Of a stretch of DNA of 21,654 nt, positions 6,766 through 14,433 are shown in pieces. The stretch is taken from positions 1 through 21,654 of the IMG/VR virus record IMGVR_UViG_3300035670_001376. One strand, written 5' to 3'. The notes below the pieces were generated by a model that did not search any database, was not told the origin of the DNA, and was given only the letters and a program-made list of their open reading frames with translations. Position numbers and translations under genes: made by a program. This DNA comes from a virus. Numbering within the stretch: the stretch's first letter is position 1; each line of letters begins with the position of its first letter.

Positions 6766-8209
6766 CTTCTACTAATTCGGAAGTATTAGTTTCTGATTTT
6801 TCTTTTTTCTTGGCTAGCCGCTTCAAATATTTATCAAGTTCTAGTTTTGGAACAATTGTAGTATCTAGACCATATCGAGTTAAGACTTCAATATACTCAG
6901 CTGAGTCAGAGTCAGCTACCTCTGCTTCAGGATTTCCAATTATTTTCCAAAACTTTTCTGGAACTTCAGTATGTTCCATAGTTTCTGAATTAACTGCATA
7001 GAGAGGATATAAACTAGCTTCATCATCTGCTTTTTTGCCTTTTGCTGGAATTAAGGTGACTGCTCGTTTTAGTTGAGGATTCAGGGAACCAACTTTCATT
7101 GAGGTTAAAAGTCGATTAATTGGATCAACTATTAAGGAAAAGAATTGTGACTCAAAATCCATCGGAATTGCTAATTCATCTGGGTAGTTTCCTGGCATAT
7201 AAGCAAAGACATCAAACTCGTTTTCGTTTTCACTAGGATTACAATAGTAGAATTTGATCTTATCGCCTTCACGCAACTTTGGATACTTTCCATCAAGTCC
7301 ATTCTTTATCAACATGTGATTATAAATGGCAGCTGCTCTAGGAAAGATTGAAATTCCTTTCTTTAATTCAAGTCGAGCTTCACTAGTAATATACTTATTA
7401 TAGACTCGGATTTTAAAGTTAAATGCAAGGTCATCAGGATGTAGAGCCGTTGCCTCTTCTCGAAGAGCTATCATTCGTGGAATAATATCCCTTTCTAGAT
7501 CTAGACGTTTACCTTGGGATAGGATAAACTCGTAAAATTCTTTCAATTTATCCCTAGCCCAAATTGGATATGAACCTTTAATTGACTCAAGACCTTTAAT
7601 AACCATATACCTTTTTTCTTTTGGAATTAGGGTATAGTCCGGATTAGGTTCGTATGCTACCTTTAGTGCATAGTTCTTTTTCTTTAGCCATAGACCATGT
7701 TCAGAAAGGTTTTCCAATTTAAAGTTAAGTCGATTGGTTGTATTAAAGAGTCGACCGTATTTTTGAAAACACTGATCGAAATATTCAGCAAGACGATAGC
7801 GGTCAATATTAATACAGATATTGAGAACCTCGTCCTTATTAAATTGAGCGCCAACTATCGAGTTAATTGCAGAGTCAAACTGAACATAGATGGAGTCAGT
7901 ATCAGTATAGATTGCAGCTTCATCATCGACTTTATTAATAGTGTATTCTGAAATACCTAGCTTTTCGTGAAGCTCCCGATCAAGATGCCATTTCTCTTGA
8001 AAATAGTGATTTACTGCTTTAATTGAAAACTTAATTAGGTCTTGGCCCTGTAATGTAATTGACTGAGCAACTGCCGGATTGTAGAAATAGAACCACTTAT
8101 TTCCGTTGGCTCCATAAATAGAGTTAATTAAGATCTTGATTGCGTTTTGTTTAAGGTCGAGGCTACGTATTCGTTTACTCTTTTCTTCTGGCGTCATTTC
8201 GTTCATCAT
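6752..8209 (-). CDS. 43: DNA polymerase, family B (gp43-like), C-terminal half only
   Basis: A 485-residue protein with the C-terminal palm and thumb of a family B polymerase. Motif B is K25-ILINSIYG (K-x3-N-S-x-Y-G) and motif C is YTDTDS at 101-106, with catalytic D103 and D105. A KKKNYAL stretch follows, the KxY-type DNA-binding site, and then YMVIKGLESIKGSYP. Missing are the 3'-5' exonuclease domain and motif A (DxxSLYP), both required for a complete enzyme. The gene begins about 20 residues before motif B at two consecutive ATGs (8209, 8206), and upstream the sequence switches to an oppositely oriented gene, so the other half must lie outside the window. I read this as a split polymerase whose halves assemble in trans, as known for some Aeromonas T4-like phages, rather than a decayed gene, since the fragment is intact with good coding sequence. 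Confidence 0.92.
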   Translation of the reverse strand: MMNEMTPEEKSKRIRSLDLKQNAIKILINSIYGANGNKWFYFYNPAVAQSITLQGQDLIKFSIKAVNHYFQEKWHLDRELHEKLGISEYTINKVDDEAAIYTDTDSIYVQFDSAINSIVGAQFNKDEVLNICINIDRYRLAEYFDQCFQKYGRLFNTTNRLNFKLENLSEHGLWLKKKNYALKVAYEPNPDYTLIPKEKRYMVIKGLESIKGSYPIWARDKLKEFYEFILSQGKRLDLERDIIPRMIALREEATALHPDDLAFNFKIRVYNKYITSEARLELKKGISIFPRAAAIYNHMLIKNGLDGKYPKLREGDKIKFYYCNPSENENEFDVFAYMPGNYPDELAIPMDFESQFFSLIVDPINRLLTSMKVGSLNPQLKRAVTLIPAKGKKADDEASLYPLYAVNSETMEHTEVPEKFWKIIGNPEAEVADSDSAEYIEVLTRYGLDTTIVPKLELDKYLKRLAKKKEKSETNTSELVEDDNI

Positions 8210-8219
8210 ATAAATTATA

Positions 8220-8234
8220 ATACTAAATTAATTT
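8220..8234 (-). promoter_or_regulatory. Conserved promoter-like 15-mer before the polymerase gene
   Basis: Reads AAATTAATTTAGTAT on the minus strand, ending 10 bases before the ATG at 8209. It is identical to the element before the 2018-2380 gene. A shorter relative (CTTAGTATATTA) occurs before the UvsY-like gene. Confidence 0.45.
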
Positions 8235-8271
8235 GATGAGTTTAAATTTTACGGCAAAATTAAAATTCGAA

Positions 8272-8286
8272 AATAAATAATAAAAA
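8272..8286 (+). promoter_or_regulatory. Late-type promoter box before the 8297 gene
   Basis: Reads AATAAATAATAAAAA, 25 bases from the ATG at 8297. It is in the divergent region between the polymerase gene and the PhoH unit. Confidence 0.7.
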
Positions 8287-8296
8287 GAAAATTAGT

Positions 8297-8923
8297 ATGG
8301 GGAGGTTGAGTTATGATGAGCCGCGAGACAAGACTTCAGAGTTACTAGATGTTCTTCCTTTTATGTCGTCATTTCCATTTAATGATTATGAAATCACTAT
8401 GGATGAACGTGGAGACGACGCTATTTCACTGGGAATTTCTCCTATCTTGGTAAAAGAAATCGGCGAATATGGTACAACAAATATGTTGAATTTCCATTAC
8501 CTTGAAAACAATTCAGAAATTACAGTATCATTGCAACAGGAAGACGTCGAGTGGATTATTGAAGAGGCGAATCGTATCAAAAGCATTGACTCAATCCGAA
8601 TCAAGTTAGATGATGCCCTAGAGAGTGACGACCTTACTAAGAAATTAGAAGGAGTTCGGCTTGGTAGAAAATTCATCAAGAAAGTAGATCCTTATAAAAT
8701 AGGCGCTATCAGTTTCAATGAAGTATTAAATGATTTATTAGAAATTAATGAAACTAATCTTACTTCTAAAATCAAACTAAGCGTACAGAAATCAATGATT
8801 AGTCAACTTAGAGACCAAACTTTCTCCGAAAAACAGTACCAAGCACTCAAGGCATTTTTTAATTTCCAGATACACTATGCAAAGATTATCTTAGGCATAG
8901 TAATATCAATTAAAATATACTAA
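8297..8923 (+). CDS. Unknown protein upstream of PhoH
   Basis: A 208-residue protein that I do not recognise. It is acidic in the first half (ITMDERGDDAIS, EITVSLQQEDVEWIIEEANR) and mostly helical in the second (DDLTKKLEGVRLGRKFIKKV), ending in a short hydrophobic tail (IILGIVISIKIY) that might be a weak membrane-interacting or packing segment. No enzyme motif is evident. It is the first gene of a three-gene forward unit and ends three bases before the PhoH-like gene. Directly upstream of its ATG lies a late-type promoter box at 8272-8286, suggesting late expression. The 87 bases between it and the polymerase gene form a divergent promoter region. Confidence 0.6.
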   Translation: MGRLSYDEPRDKTSELLDVLPFMSSFPFNDYEITMDERGDDAISLGISPILVKEIGEYGTTNMLNFHYLENNSEITVSLQQEDVEWIIEEANRIKSIDSIRIKLDDALESDDLTKKLEGVRLGRKFIKKVDPYKIGAISFNEVLNDLLEINETNLTSKIKLSVQKSMISQLRDQTFSEKQYQALKAFFNFQIHYAKIILGIVISIKIY

Positions 8924-8926
8924 CAT

Positions 8927-9694
8927 ATGGCTAAAACTAGAGGTAAATTTAACCGTGAAGAACTCGATGATATCGCTTCATGGGAAAAAGAAAGAGAGCT
9001 ATTGAATACAACTAAGGCACTGGTTTCTAGAAAAATAGAAATCAAATGTAAGTCAAAAGCCCAAAAGGATGCTCTCAATGCAATTGAGGAAAATTATATC
9101 TCAATTATCACTGGACCTCCCGGAACAGGTAAAACCTACCTGTCGTGTGCCAGAGCTCTGAAATATTTAAAAGAGGACCCTGGAACCTACAAAAAGATTG
9201 TCCTAATTAAATCCGTAAATGTACCCAAAGATGAGGAAATTGGTTATTTAAAAGGAACTCTTGAAGAAAAGATGGAAATGTATATGTACCCATTCATATC
9301 AAACTTCCATAAAGTAGTAGGAAAACAGGCAACTGAAGAGCTTAAACAAAATGGCGCAATAGAAATACTTCCAATTAAGTTTGCACTTGGAGTAACGATC
9401 GATGAAGCAATTGTAATTATAGATGAAAGTCAACAAATATCTAAAAATAATTTGCACACGCTCATTACCCGAATTGGAAATAACTCAAAATTTATTTTCT
9501 TAGGAGATATTAAACAGAAATCCGTTAACTTAAATAATAAGAGCGCTCTTGAAATACTAATGGAGCATTTCGTAGGAATAGAAGGAATTGGTGTTTCTAC
9601 TCTTGGCCGAGAAGATATAGTACGACATCCGATTATTAAACATATTGAAGAAGTATTTGAAAAAATAGAAGAACAAGAAAAACTAAATAAATAG
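8927..9694 (+). CDS. phoH: PhoH-like ATPase
   Basis: A 255-residue P-loop ATPase. Walker A is GPPGTGKT at residues 63-70, Walker B is VIIDE at 163-167 followed by SQQI, and GDIKQ lies at 193-197, the helicase-superfamily-like sensor typical of PhoH proteins. PhoH-like genes are very common in T4-like and marine phages; they have been linked to phosphate stress and RNA metabolism, but the phage function is not settled. It follows the previous gene by three bases and precedes a small leader-bearing gene by four, so the three are probably co-transcribed. The name follows the family, not a proven role. Confidence in family is high, in function low. Confidence 0.92.
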   Translation: MAKTRGKFNREELDDIASWEKERELLNTTKALVSRKIEIKCKSKAQKDALNAIEENYISIITGPPGTGKTYLSCARALKYLKEDPGTYKKIVLIKSVNVPKDEEIGYLKGTLEEKMEMYMYPFISNFHKVVGKQATEELKQNGAIEILPIKFALGVTIDEAIVIIDESQQISKNNLHTLITRIGNNSKFIFLGDIKQKSVNLNNKSALEILMEHFVGIEGIGVSTLGREDIVRHPIIKHIEEVFEKIEEQEKLNK

Positions 9695-9698
9695 TTAC

Positions 9699-10040
9699 AT
9701 GAAGTACATAAAATTATTTGAAGCGTATACTTTTGAATATGATCGCGGTGAAAAAGAAAAAGCTATCATGAATTTAAAGAAGCTACCAAAAGAATACAAA
9801 GAAGAAGCGTGTAAACTAATTCAATATATTACCAATGCTAAAAAAGGTAAAGTTACTGGTCTCATGTTACACCCAGAGTTAATAGTCAAGATTAAAGAAA
9901 AAGGTTACCCTGACGGTTATAGTATGGGAGTCGATAAAGATGGATGGTTTATTCATACTCATCGAGCTCGAGCAAAAAGCCATGATAAGATCTCTGGAAT
10001 AACTGCAAAAGAGATGAAGTTTATCGATTCAACCGGATAA
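9699..10040 (+). CDS. Small leader-bearing protein of unknown function
   Basis: A 113-residue protein starting MKYIKLFEAYTFE, the same leader type as the genes at 5288, 12129 and 13836. The rest is basic and helical, with a C-terminal GYSMGVDKDGWFIHTHRARAKSHDKIS-like region in two halves, rich in His, Arg and Lys, and no recognisable catalytic site. The leader suggests incorporation into the prohead as in T4 internal proteins, but this is inference; the basic C-terminal part would be compatible with DNA binding. It is the last gene of the PhoH unit and ends just before the bidirectional terminator at 10043-10073. Its ATG is only four bases after the PhoH stop. Confidence 0.65.
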   Translation: MKYIKLFEAYTFEYDRGEKEKAIMNLKKLPKEYKEEACKLIQYITNAKKGKVTGLMLHPELIVKIKEKGYPDGYSMGVDKDGWFIHTHRARAKSHDKISGITAKEMKFIDSTG

Positions 10041-10042
10041 TT

Positions 10043-10073
10043 AAAAGCGGCTTACTTAGTAGGCCGCTTTTTT
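10043..10073. terminator. Bidirectional rho-independent terminator
   Basis: AAAAGCGGC at 10043-10051 pairs with GCCGCTTTT at 10063-10071, giving a nine-base-pair stem with an 11-base loop, followed by T residues to 10073 and preceded by A residues that form the T run on the other strand. It lies between convergent genes (leader-bearing protein and UvsW) and should stop both transcripts. The stop codon of the UvsW gene lies inside the loop. It is the only clear intrinsic terminator in the window. Confidence 0.88.
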
Positions 10074-11692
10074 ATTAAATCAATTTGTCTATGGCTTACT
10101 GGAAATTTCTGTTCCTTGTAAATATCTTCCCTAATTTTACCGTGCTTGATAGAATAACCATCAAGCTGATCGATTAGATCCCAAACCATTACTTTATTTT
10201 TTTCTGCCAACTTTCGCATACCTCGGCCAATAGCTTGACGTAAGATAATCTCAGATTTAATAGATTCTGATAAGATAATGTGGTATAATCTTTTACTATC
10301 GATTCCTGTGGCAAATGTATTGAACGACGCTACTATGATTACTCCATCTTCTGCTTCAAGGGATGCCTTGAACTTATCTCGTTCCCTAGAATCAACTCCG
10401 CCATCAATATAGTAAACTTTATCATTCCATTCAAGAAGTTTCTCCTGAATCATTCTACCATATCCATTTTTAACATCTGAAAAAAGGATTAAAGTATTTT
10501 TGGCTAACTTTTGGGTAAAATTACTGATAAAGTCAAGCCTTTCCTTACTTTCAAAGATAATTCCTTTTTCGATAGCTAACATATCGCGACCAAAGTCCTT
10601 GGCGTTGTTATACATCGACTTTCCAGTCTTTTTTAGGTGCCAGTATTTTTGAATTTGAGCAGAAGTCTCGTCATACTTAAGATCAAGTATCCCAATCTTA
10701 ATATTTGGCGAATAACCATGGTCAATTAGGTGTTTTGCGGAAAGTGTCATTACTAAAGGACCAACAATTTCCTGAACCCTAAAGAAATCTGAAAATTCTT
10801 CCTCAATTTTAACAGTACCTGATAAACCTAGTCGATATTCCCAATTACTGCACTGAACTAGGATATCTCGAATTGAAGCAGCTCGTCCTTTGTGAACCTC
10901 ATCCACTTGGACAACTGAAAATACTTTAAATAGGTTAGGATTAAGGTTTACCAAGCTCTGGTATGTTGAAATAACGATTTCAGCATCATCAAATCTCTCT
11001 TGCTTAAATTTGTCTTTGCCGCCAATCGTACAAATATTCCATTGTTGGTCCGGTTGAGCGTACATTACGAATTTTTCAGCAGTTTGACCAACTAAGGAGA
11101 TATTTGGAACAATAATAAGTGACTTGTTTTGCTTACTTATTTTTCCAGTATCCCTAAGAAAGGAATTATAGATAAAAAAGATGAGAGTTTTACCAGCAGA
11201 GGTTGCTAGCTCTTGAGTACAAAACTTATATTTACTTGCTCGATAAGAAGCCTCAAATTGATAATCTCTAGGAATAATTGAGTTGCCATGTTCGTCCTTG
11301 ATTCCATCAAGTAAGGTACCGACATATTCTAGATAACTATCACGAGTAATTTCTCGATTGGTAAAGCGTTCAACACCTTCAATTTCACATTCGTAACCCG
11401 TCTTTTCGGCAAATTGATAGATTTCTCGCCAAAGACCGACTGCAATAAGTCCTTCTTTAGTAATAAATGTGTCCATGCCATCCCAAAGACCACGGTCAAC
11501 CATGACATTAAAGGCAGCTTTTTTAGATTTCTTTTTGAAATAGCGAATTAGAGCATTTCGCTCAGCATTTAGGGAAAAGTCAATTAACTTAATAAACTGA
11601 CCGTTTTCAGTAACCTTGAATTTTAACAAGCATTGGGGACTATTTTTAGAGGCCAATTGTTTTTTCAATATCAAGTCGAGCTTTGATTCCAA
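10052..11692 (-). CDS. uvsW: UvsW-like DNA/RNA helicase
   Basis: A superfamily 2 helicase of up to 546 residues. Motifs counted from the TTG at 11692: RDYQ 142-145, Walker A ATSAGKT 163-169, DEVH 264-267, SGT 291-293, a motif V at 455-465 (ASFNTFATGID) and motif VI QAIGRGMRK 486-494. The N-terminal segment (GLWDG near 68-72) matches the UvsW N-terminal domain. T4 UvsW unwinds R-loops and branched DNA and switches replication from origin- to recombination-dependent mode. There is no ATG until residue 64, so the start must be non-ATG; TTG at 11692 overlaps the UvsY-like gene by 47 bases, while TTG at 11656 would overlap it by only 11. I keep the longer form, with the start uncertain. Confidence 0.92.
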   Translation of the reverse strand: MESKLDLILKKQLASKNSPQCLLKFKVTENGQFIKLIDFSLNAERNALIRYFKKKSKKAAFNVMVDRGLWDGMDTFITKEGLIAVGLWREIYQFAEKTGYECEIEGVERFTNREITRDSYLEYVGTLLDGIKDEHGNSIIPRDYQFEASYRASKYKFCTQELATSAGKTLIFFIYNSFLRDTGKISKQNKSLIIVPNISLVGQTAEKFVMYAQPDQQWNICTIGGKDKFKQERFDDAEIVISTYQSLVNLNPNLFKVFSVVQVDEVHKGRAASIRDILVQCSNWEYRLGLSGTVKIEEEFSDFFRVQEIVGPLVMTLSAKHLIDHGYSPNIKIGILDLKYDETSAQIQKYWHLKKTGKSMYNNAKDFGRDMLAIEKGIIFESKERLDFISNFTQKLAKNTLILFSDVKNGYGRMIQEKLLEWNDKVYYIDGGVDSRERDKFKASLEAEDGVIIVASFNTFATGIDSKRLYHIILSESIKSEIILRQAIGRGMRKLAEKNKVMVWDLIDQLDGYSIKHGKIREDIYKEQKFPVSHRQIDLIKKRPTK

Positions 11693-12080
11693 AGATGATA
11701 CTGTCTATTGTTTTAATAGAATCAGTAAAAAAAGCAATCTGGTTTTCAATTATTTCAAGTGACTCTTTGATAGAAGATGTTTTGCCGTCGATTACCATAT
11801 TTTTTTCATTGGCCTGGTAACGAATTTGAAGATTTTTTGAAAGATTTTCCATTTCAAAAGCTTTATCATCACGATATTTTTTACGTATAGTGGTTAAGCT
11901 CTCCATTAAGGCATAATTGTCTTCAAGTAGACGTTGACGAAGCGAAAGAATATTGACTTGAGCGTCCTTTAAGGTTTTTAGACCAGATAACTTTTCAATA
12001 TTTTCGTATATTTCTTTAGAAACTTCAGCTCTTCGCTCTTGAAACTTTTTAGATATACGTGCTTTGGTCTCGTCGTTCAT
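11646..12080 (-). CDS. uvsY: UvsY-like recombination mediator candidate
   Basis: A 144-residue, charged, largely helical protein. Length and layout resemble T4 UvsY (137 residues): a helical N-terminal half, then a stretch with YQANEKNMVIDGK and a C-terminal helix (NQIAFFTDSIKTIDSIIFGIKAR) that recalls the UvsY oligomerisation region. UvsY loads the UvsX recombinase onto SSB-coated single-stranded DNA. The adjacency to UvsW, as in T4, supports the assignment, but the sequence match that I can see is weak. Its ATG has a conserved TTAGTATATTA promoter-like element upstream. Alternatives are a generic coiled-coil protein of the recombination cluster. Confidence 0.6.
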   Translation of the reverse strand: MNDETKARISKKFQERRAEVSKEIYENIEKLSGLKTLKDAQVNILSLRQRLLEDNYALMESLTTIRKKYRDDKAFEMENLSKNLQIRYQANEKNMVIDGKTSSIKESLEIIENQIAFFTDSIKTIDSIIFGIKARLDIEKTIGL

Positions 12081-12096
12081 TAACTTTTCTTTTTTA

Positions 12097-12109
12097 TTAA
12101 TATACTAAG
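12097..12109 (-). promoter_or_regulatory. Promoter-like TTAGTATATTA element before the UvsY-like gene
   Basis: Reads CTTAGTATATTAA on the minus strand about 28 bases before the ATG at 12080. It shares TTAGTATATTA with the element upstream of the 2018-2380 gene. It is preceded by a T-rich stretch and followed by an A-rich leader. Confidence 0.4.
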
Positions 12110-12128
12110 AAAAAGGGACCGGTTTAAA

Positions 12129-12608
12129 TTAAAAGTCGCCGAATCGATAATAGGTAGAGCCTAATTTAAAATGAGTGTCCTCTCCCATTTCATGAGAATC
12201 AAGAGAACTAATAACATTATTGCCCATATCTTGTGAAGAACCATCTTGTGAGTAGGATTGAGCAAAATCTTCACCTTTTGAATTAAGAATTAGGAGTTTT
12301 ATTTTAAATTTAGAGTATAAATTTTGTATCTTATTCATAAATCTGGATTCATCACTTAAAGTAAGGAAAAGCGATGGATACTTTATTGTTTTTCCATTAG
12401 TTGTAAGGATGGCAGTTTGTTTAATATAAGAATCACCTTTAAACTCTGAACCGATTGCCTGTTCCCAGCTATCTCGATTTTTAAAAACGATAATAATATA
12501 TGGAAGCTTACTTTGAATTGCATCTCGAACCTGTTTCCAGTCTTCATTTGGACCAGTCGTTGCATTATCCATTTTATTTTTAAAATCCTCAAATAACTTA
12601 ACGTACAT
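12129..12608 (-). CDS. Leader-bearing protein of unknown function
   Basis: A 159-residue protein starting MYVKLFEDFKNKMD, the same leader type as at 9699. The body is an alpha/beta-looking sequence with hydrophobic strands (LPYIIIVFKNRDSW, PSLFLTLSDES, FKIKLLILNSKGED) and a polar Ser/Gln/Asp/Gly-rich stretch before the C-terminal FKLGSTYYRFGDF. I recognise no family. It has its own late-promoter box at 12620-12634, 26 bases upstream of the ATG, and is separated from the UvsY-like gene by 48 bases. The leader plus late promoter suggest a virion or prohead protein made late. Confidence 0.65.
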   Translation of the reverse strand: MYVKLFEDFKNKMDNATTGPNEDWKQVRDAIQSKLPYIIIVFKNRDSWEQAIGSEFKGDSYIKQTAILTTNGKTIKYPSLFLTLSDESRFMNKIQNLYSKFKIKLLILNSKGEDFAQSYSQDGSSQDMGNNVISSLDSHEMGEDTHFKLGSTYYRFGDF

Positions 12609-12619
12609 TAACTAGAAAC

Positions 12620-12634
12620 TTTTTATTATTTATC
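12620..12634 (-). promoter_or_regulatory. Late-type promoter box before the 12129-12608 gene
   Basis: Reads GATAAATAATAAAAA on the minus strand, 26 bases from the ATG at 12608. It lies in the 40-base region between divergent genes and differs from the other copies only in its first base. Confidence 0.7.
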
Positions 12635-12648
12635 CAATATAATTAAAT

Positions 12649-13206
12649 ATGATTACTAAACTCTATATTTTCGATTTTGATGAGACCTTAGTTAGGGCTC
12701 CAGGTTATACTTGCAAGAAAGCAGTTGAACGGGTACATCCAGAATTAAGCTTTCCAACGCCATATTCTTTTTACGATCATCCAAAATCACTTTGTGAGGA
12801 GATACACAATATTCAGGTAATTTCTCCAGTGGCTGATGATTTAAATCGGGCAAATTCTGACTTCTTGGCAAAGACTGTCCTAATTACTCATCGAGTAAAA
12901 GAGCTAGAGCCAGAAGTTTCTGCAATTATTAAAAATCGTGGACTTCGATTTGATTCTCAATTTTATCTAGGTCGAATTATTGAAAAACTAGAAGTTTTAC
13001 GTACTGAATTAGAAGAAAACTTGGATATTACTGAGATCCACATTTACGAAGATTCATTTGAGCAAATTTCAAAATATCAGTCTTTTTTAGAAGATTGGGA
13101 TTTCGCAAGACCGACTAAGATACAATACTATATTGTGGATAAGTCTAAAGTTATTGAATTAAACTCATTTACTAGAGGAAGCTCACGAAAAATTACATTA
13201 TTATGA
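12649..13206 (+). CDS. HAD-superfamily phosphatase, Swiss Army Knife RNA-repair-like
   Basis: A 185-residue HAD hydrolase. Motif I is IFDFDETL (nucleophile D9, acid/base D11, T13), motif II is LITHR (T80), and motif IV lies in HIYEDSFEQI (E134, D135). The spacing and the IYEDS ending resemble the HAD domain found in Swiss Army Knife RNA repair proteins and the phosphatase half of T4 Pnkp (PseT). It probably removes phosphates from a small molecule or a nucleic-acid end; the substrate is not evident. The stop codon overlaps the start of the next gene by four bases (ATGA), so a P-loop kinase is translationally coupled to it. Confidence 0.8.
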   Translation: MITKLYIFDFDETLVRAPGYTCKKAVERVHPELSFPTPYSFYDHPKSLCEEIHNIQVISPVADDLNRANSDFLAKTVLITHRVKELEPEVSAIIKNRGLRFDSQFYLGRIIEKLEVLRTELEENLDITEIHIYEDSFEQISKYQSFLEDWDFARPTKIQYYIVDKSKVIELNSFTRGSSRKITLL

Positions 13207-13811
13207 TACTTATTATTGAAGGCCACCGCGCGAGTGGTAAAAGTTTTTTAATTGACCAGTTTTTAGAACAGTGTGAAATTCCAAATGTTCACTATTACAA
13301 ATTTCAATTTGCAAAGTACATTGAAGATTTGGGAATTCGAGACCAAGAAACTGGCCCAGGCGTCCATTACTTTAGTATCTCAAATGTAATGACTATTTTT
13401 GAGTTAAACCAAACCTTACTTAGTGATAAAGTTCTAGTATTTGACCGTGCGATCTTTTCAGCCTATGTCTGGTCAATTTACCGAGAGCGTATGGAAAAAG
13501 GTCGACTTCTCAGTGAATTTGAAAAATTACTCTTAAATGAAATTTATAATAATGTCACAGTTGTTTATGTAAATCGAGAAGAGAGTATTACTACAGTAAA
13601 ACGAGAAGACAAGGATTACTTTGGTAATTTTGAAAATGCTGATGCTGAAAAAAGGATCTTTGAAGAAATCTTTACCAAATTCGATCACTTAATTAATGAT
13701 CCAGCTAAAAGAAATAGGTTTACCCGATTTACTAATCATTTTGACGAGATTAGCTGTGAAGCATTTAATCTTCTCTTAACTGACTTAATAAATAGTCGCA
13801 CAGTATCCTAA
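13203..13811 (+). CDS. P-loop kinase (nucleotide or polynucleotide kinase-like)
   Basis: A 202-residue kinase-like ATPase. Walker A is GHRASGKS at residues 7-14, and VFDRAIFSAYVW (D81, R82, S86) resembles the D-R-x-x-x-S motif of deoxynucleoside and thymidylate kinases. A LID-like charged region with NREESITTVKRED follows. It may phosphorylate a nucleoside, nucleotide or a 5' end. It overlaps the HAD phosphatase gene by four bases and its stop codon touches the late-promoter box of the next gene. A two-subunit equivalent of T4 polynucleotide kinase-phosphatase is possible; a dNMP kinase is an equally reasonable reading. Confidence 0.78.
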   Translation: MILIIEGHRASGKSFLIDQFLEQCEIPNVHYYKFQFAKYIEDLGIRDQETGPGVHYFSISNVMTIFELNQTLLSDKVLVFDRAIFSAYVWSIYRERMEKGRLLSEFEKLLLNEIYNNVTVVYVNREESITTVKREDKDYFGNFENADAEKRIFEEIFTKFDHLINDPAKRNRFTRFTNHFDEISCEAFNLLLTDLINSRTVS

Positions 13812-13824
13812 TAAATAATAAAAA
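13810..13824 (+). promoter_or_regulatory. Late-type promoter box before the 13836 gene
   Basis: Reads AATAAATAATAAAAA, 26 bases from the ATG at 13836. It overlaps the TAA stop codon of the kinase gene, which shows that the leader-bearing gene has a promoter of its own. Confidence 0.7.
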
Positions 13825-13835
13825 ATCTAATTTAG

Positions 13836-14411
13836 ATGCTTAAGAACCTTAAATACTATTCAGAATATATTACCGAATCTGAAGAGTTGGAAGCACCGCT
13901 TAAAGGATATACTGCAGACCAAATAATTGCTCGTATTGAAGAAATGATGGAGATCTTATCAGATGACGTCAGATTCGGTGTTCCTTCTGATAATTTAGGT
14001 AGAGCTCTTACTTATCGTGATGCAAATGGTGCAATTCAACGAATTAAGGATCTTCAACACTATTATGACAGTAACGATGAGCAGGTTAGATATTATTGCT
14101 GGTCAATTGCCTATAATGGTAGCTGGAAAGCAACTAAAAATCTAAAAGCTAAAATCGAAGCAGCTGGTGGATTAGGACAACAACCTAATAATATTAGTTT
14201 TAAAAATCTAATTGACTATTTTACTCAAAACCCAGAGGATTCGGATAACGTAAGAAGCTTATCAATTAGTATCGATGCGAAGAAAGTTCGTAAGAGCCAA
14301 AGTGCGAATCAGGAAAAAGAGGAGCAACCTCAAGAAGAAACAGCACAAGAAACTGCGAAAGAAACTCAACAAGATACTCAAAATCAAGGTCAAGAAACAG
14401 AAGAGCAATAG
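13836..14411 (+). CDS. Leader-bearing protein with Gln/Glu/Thr-rich tail
   Basis: A 191-residue protein. The N-terminus contains YYSEYITESEELEAP, which closely follows the T4 capsid-targeting pattern Y-x-E-F-I-x-E. The middle is helical (YTADQIIARIEEMMEIL, GAIQRIKDLQHYYD). From about residue 155 the chain becomes a low-complexity tail of Gln, Glu and Thr, likely disordered. No enzymatic motif is seen. A late-promoter box at 13810-13824 lies 26 bases before the ATG, so it is probably expressed late and independently of the upstream kinase. I infer an internal head protein. Confidence 0.7.
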   Translation: MLKNLKYYSEYITESEELEAPLKGYTADQIIARIEEMMEILSDDVRFGVPSDNLGRALTYRDANGAIQRIKDLQHYYDSNDEQVRYYCWSIAYNGSWKATKNLKAKIEAAGGLGQQPNNISFKNLIDYFTQNPEDSDNVRSLSISIDAKKVRKSQSANQEKEEQPQEETAQETAKETQQDTQNQGQETEEQ

Positions 14412-14433
14412 TCTCGTCTAAACACCAATATTT

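Noticed and set aside
6756-7951. Two plus-strand open frames opposite the polymerase gene (6756-7001 and 7697-7951)
   Set aside because: They are antisense to strongly conserved polymerase sequence, have no recognisable product and no start context.
9686-9693. AATAAATA before the 9699 gene as a sixth late promoter
   Set aside because: It lacks the AATAAAAA extension, starts only 13 bases before the ATG and is part of the PhoH coding end; likely chance.
11660-11665. Programmed -1 frameshift joining the UvsY-like and UvsW genes at AAAAAAC
   Set aside because: The UvsW frame is +1 relative to the UvsY-like frame and the heptamer is not in the canonical phase; a TTG start explains the data more simply.
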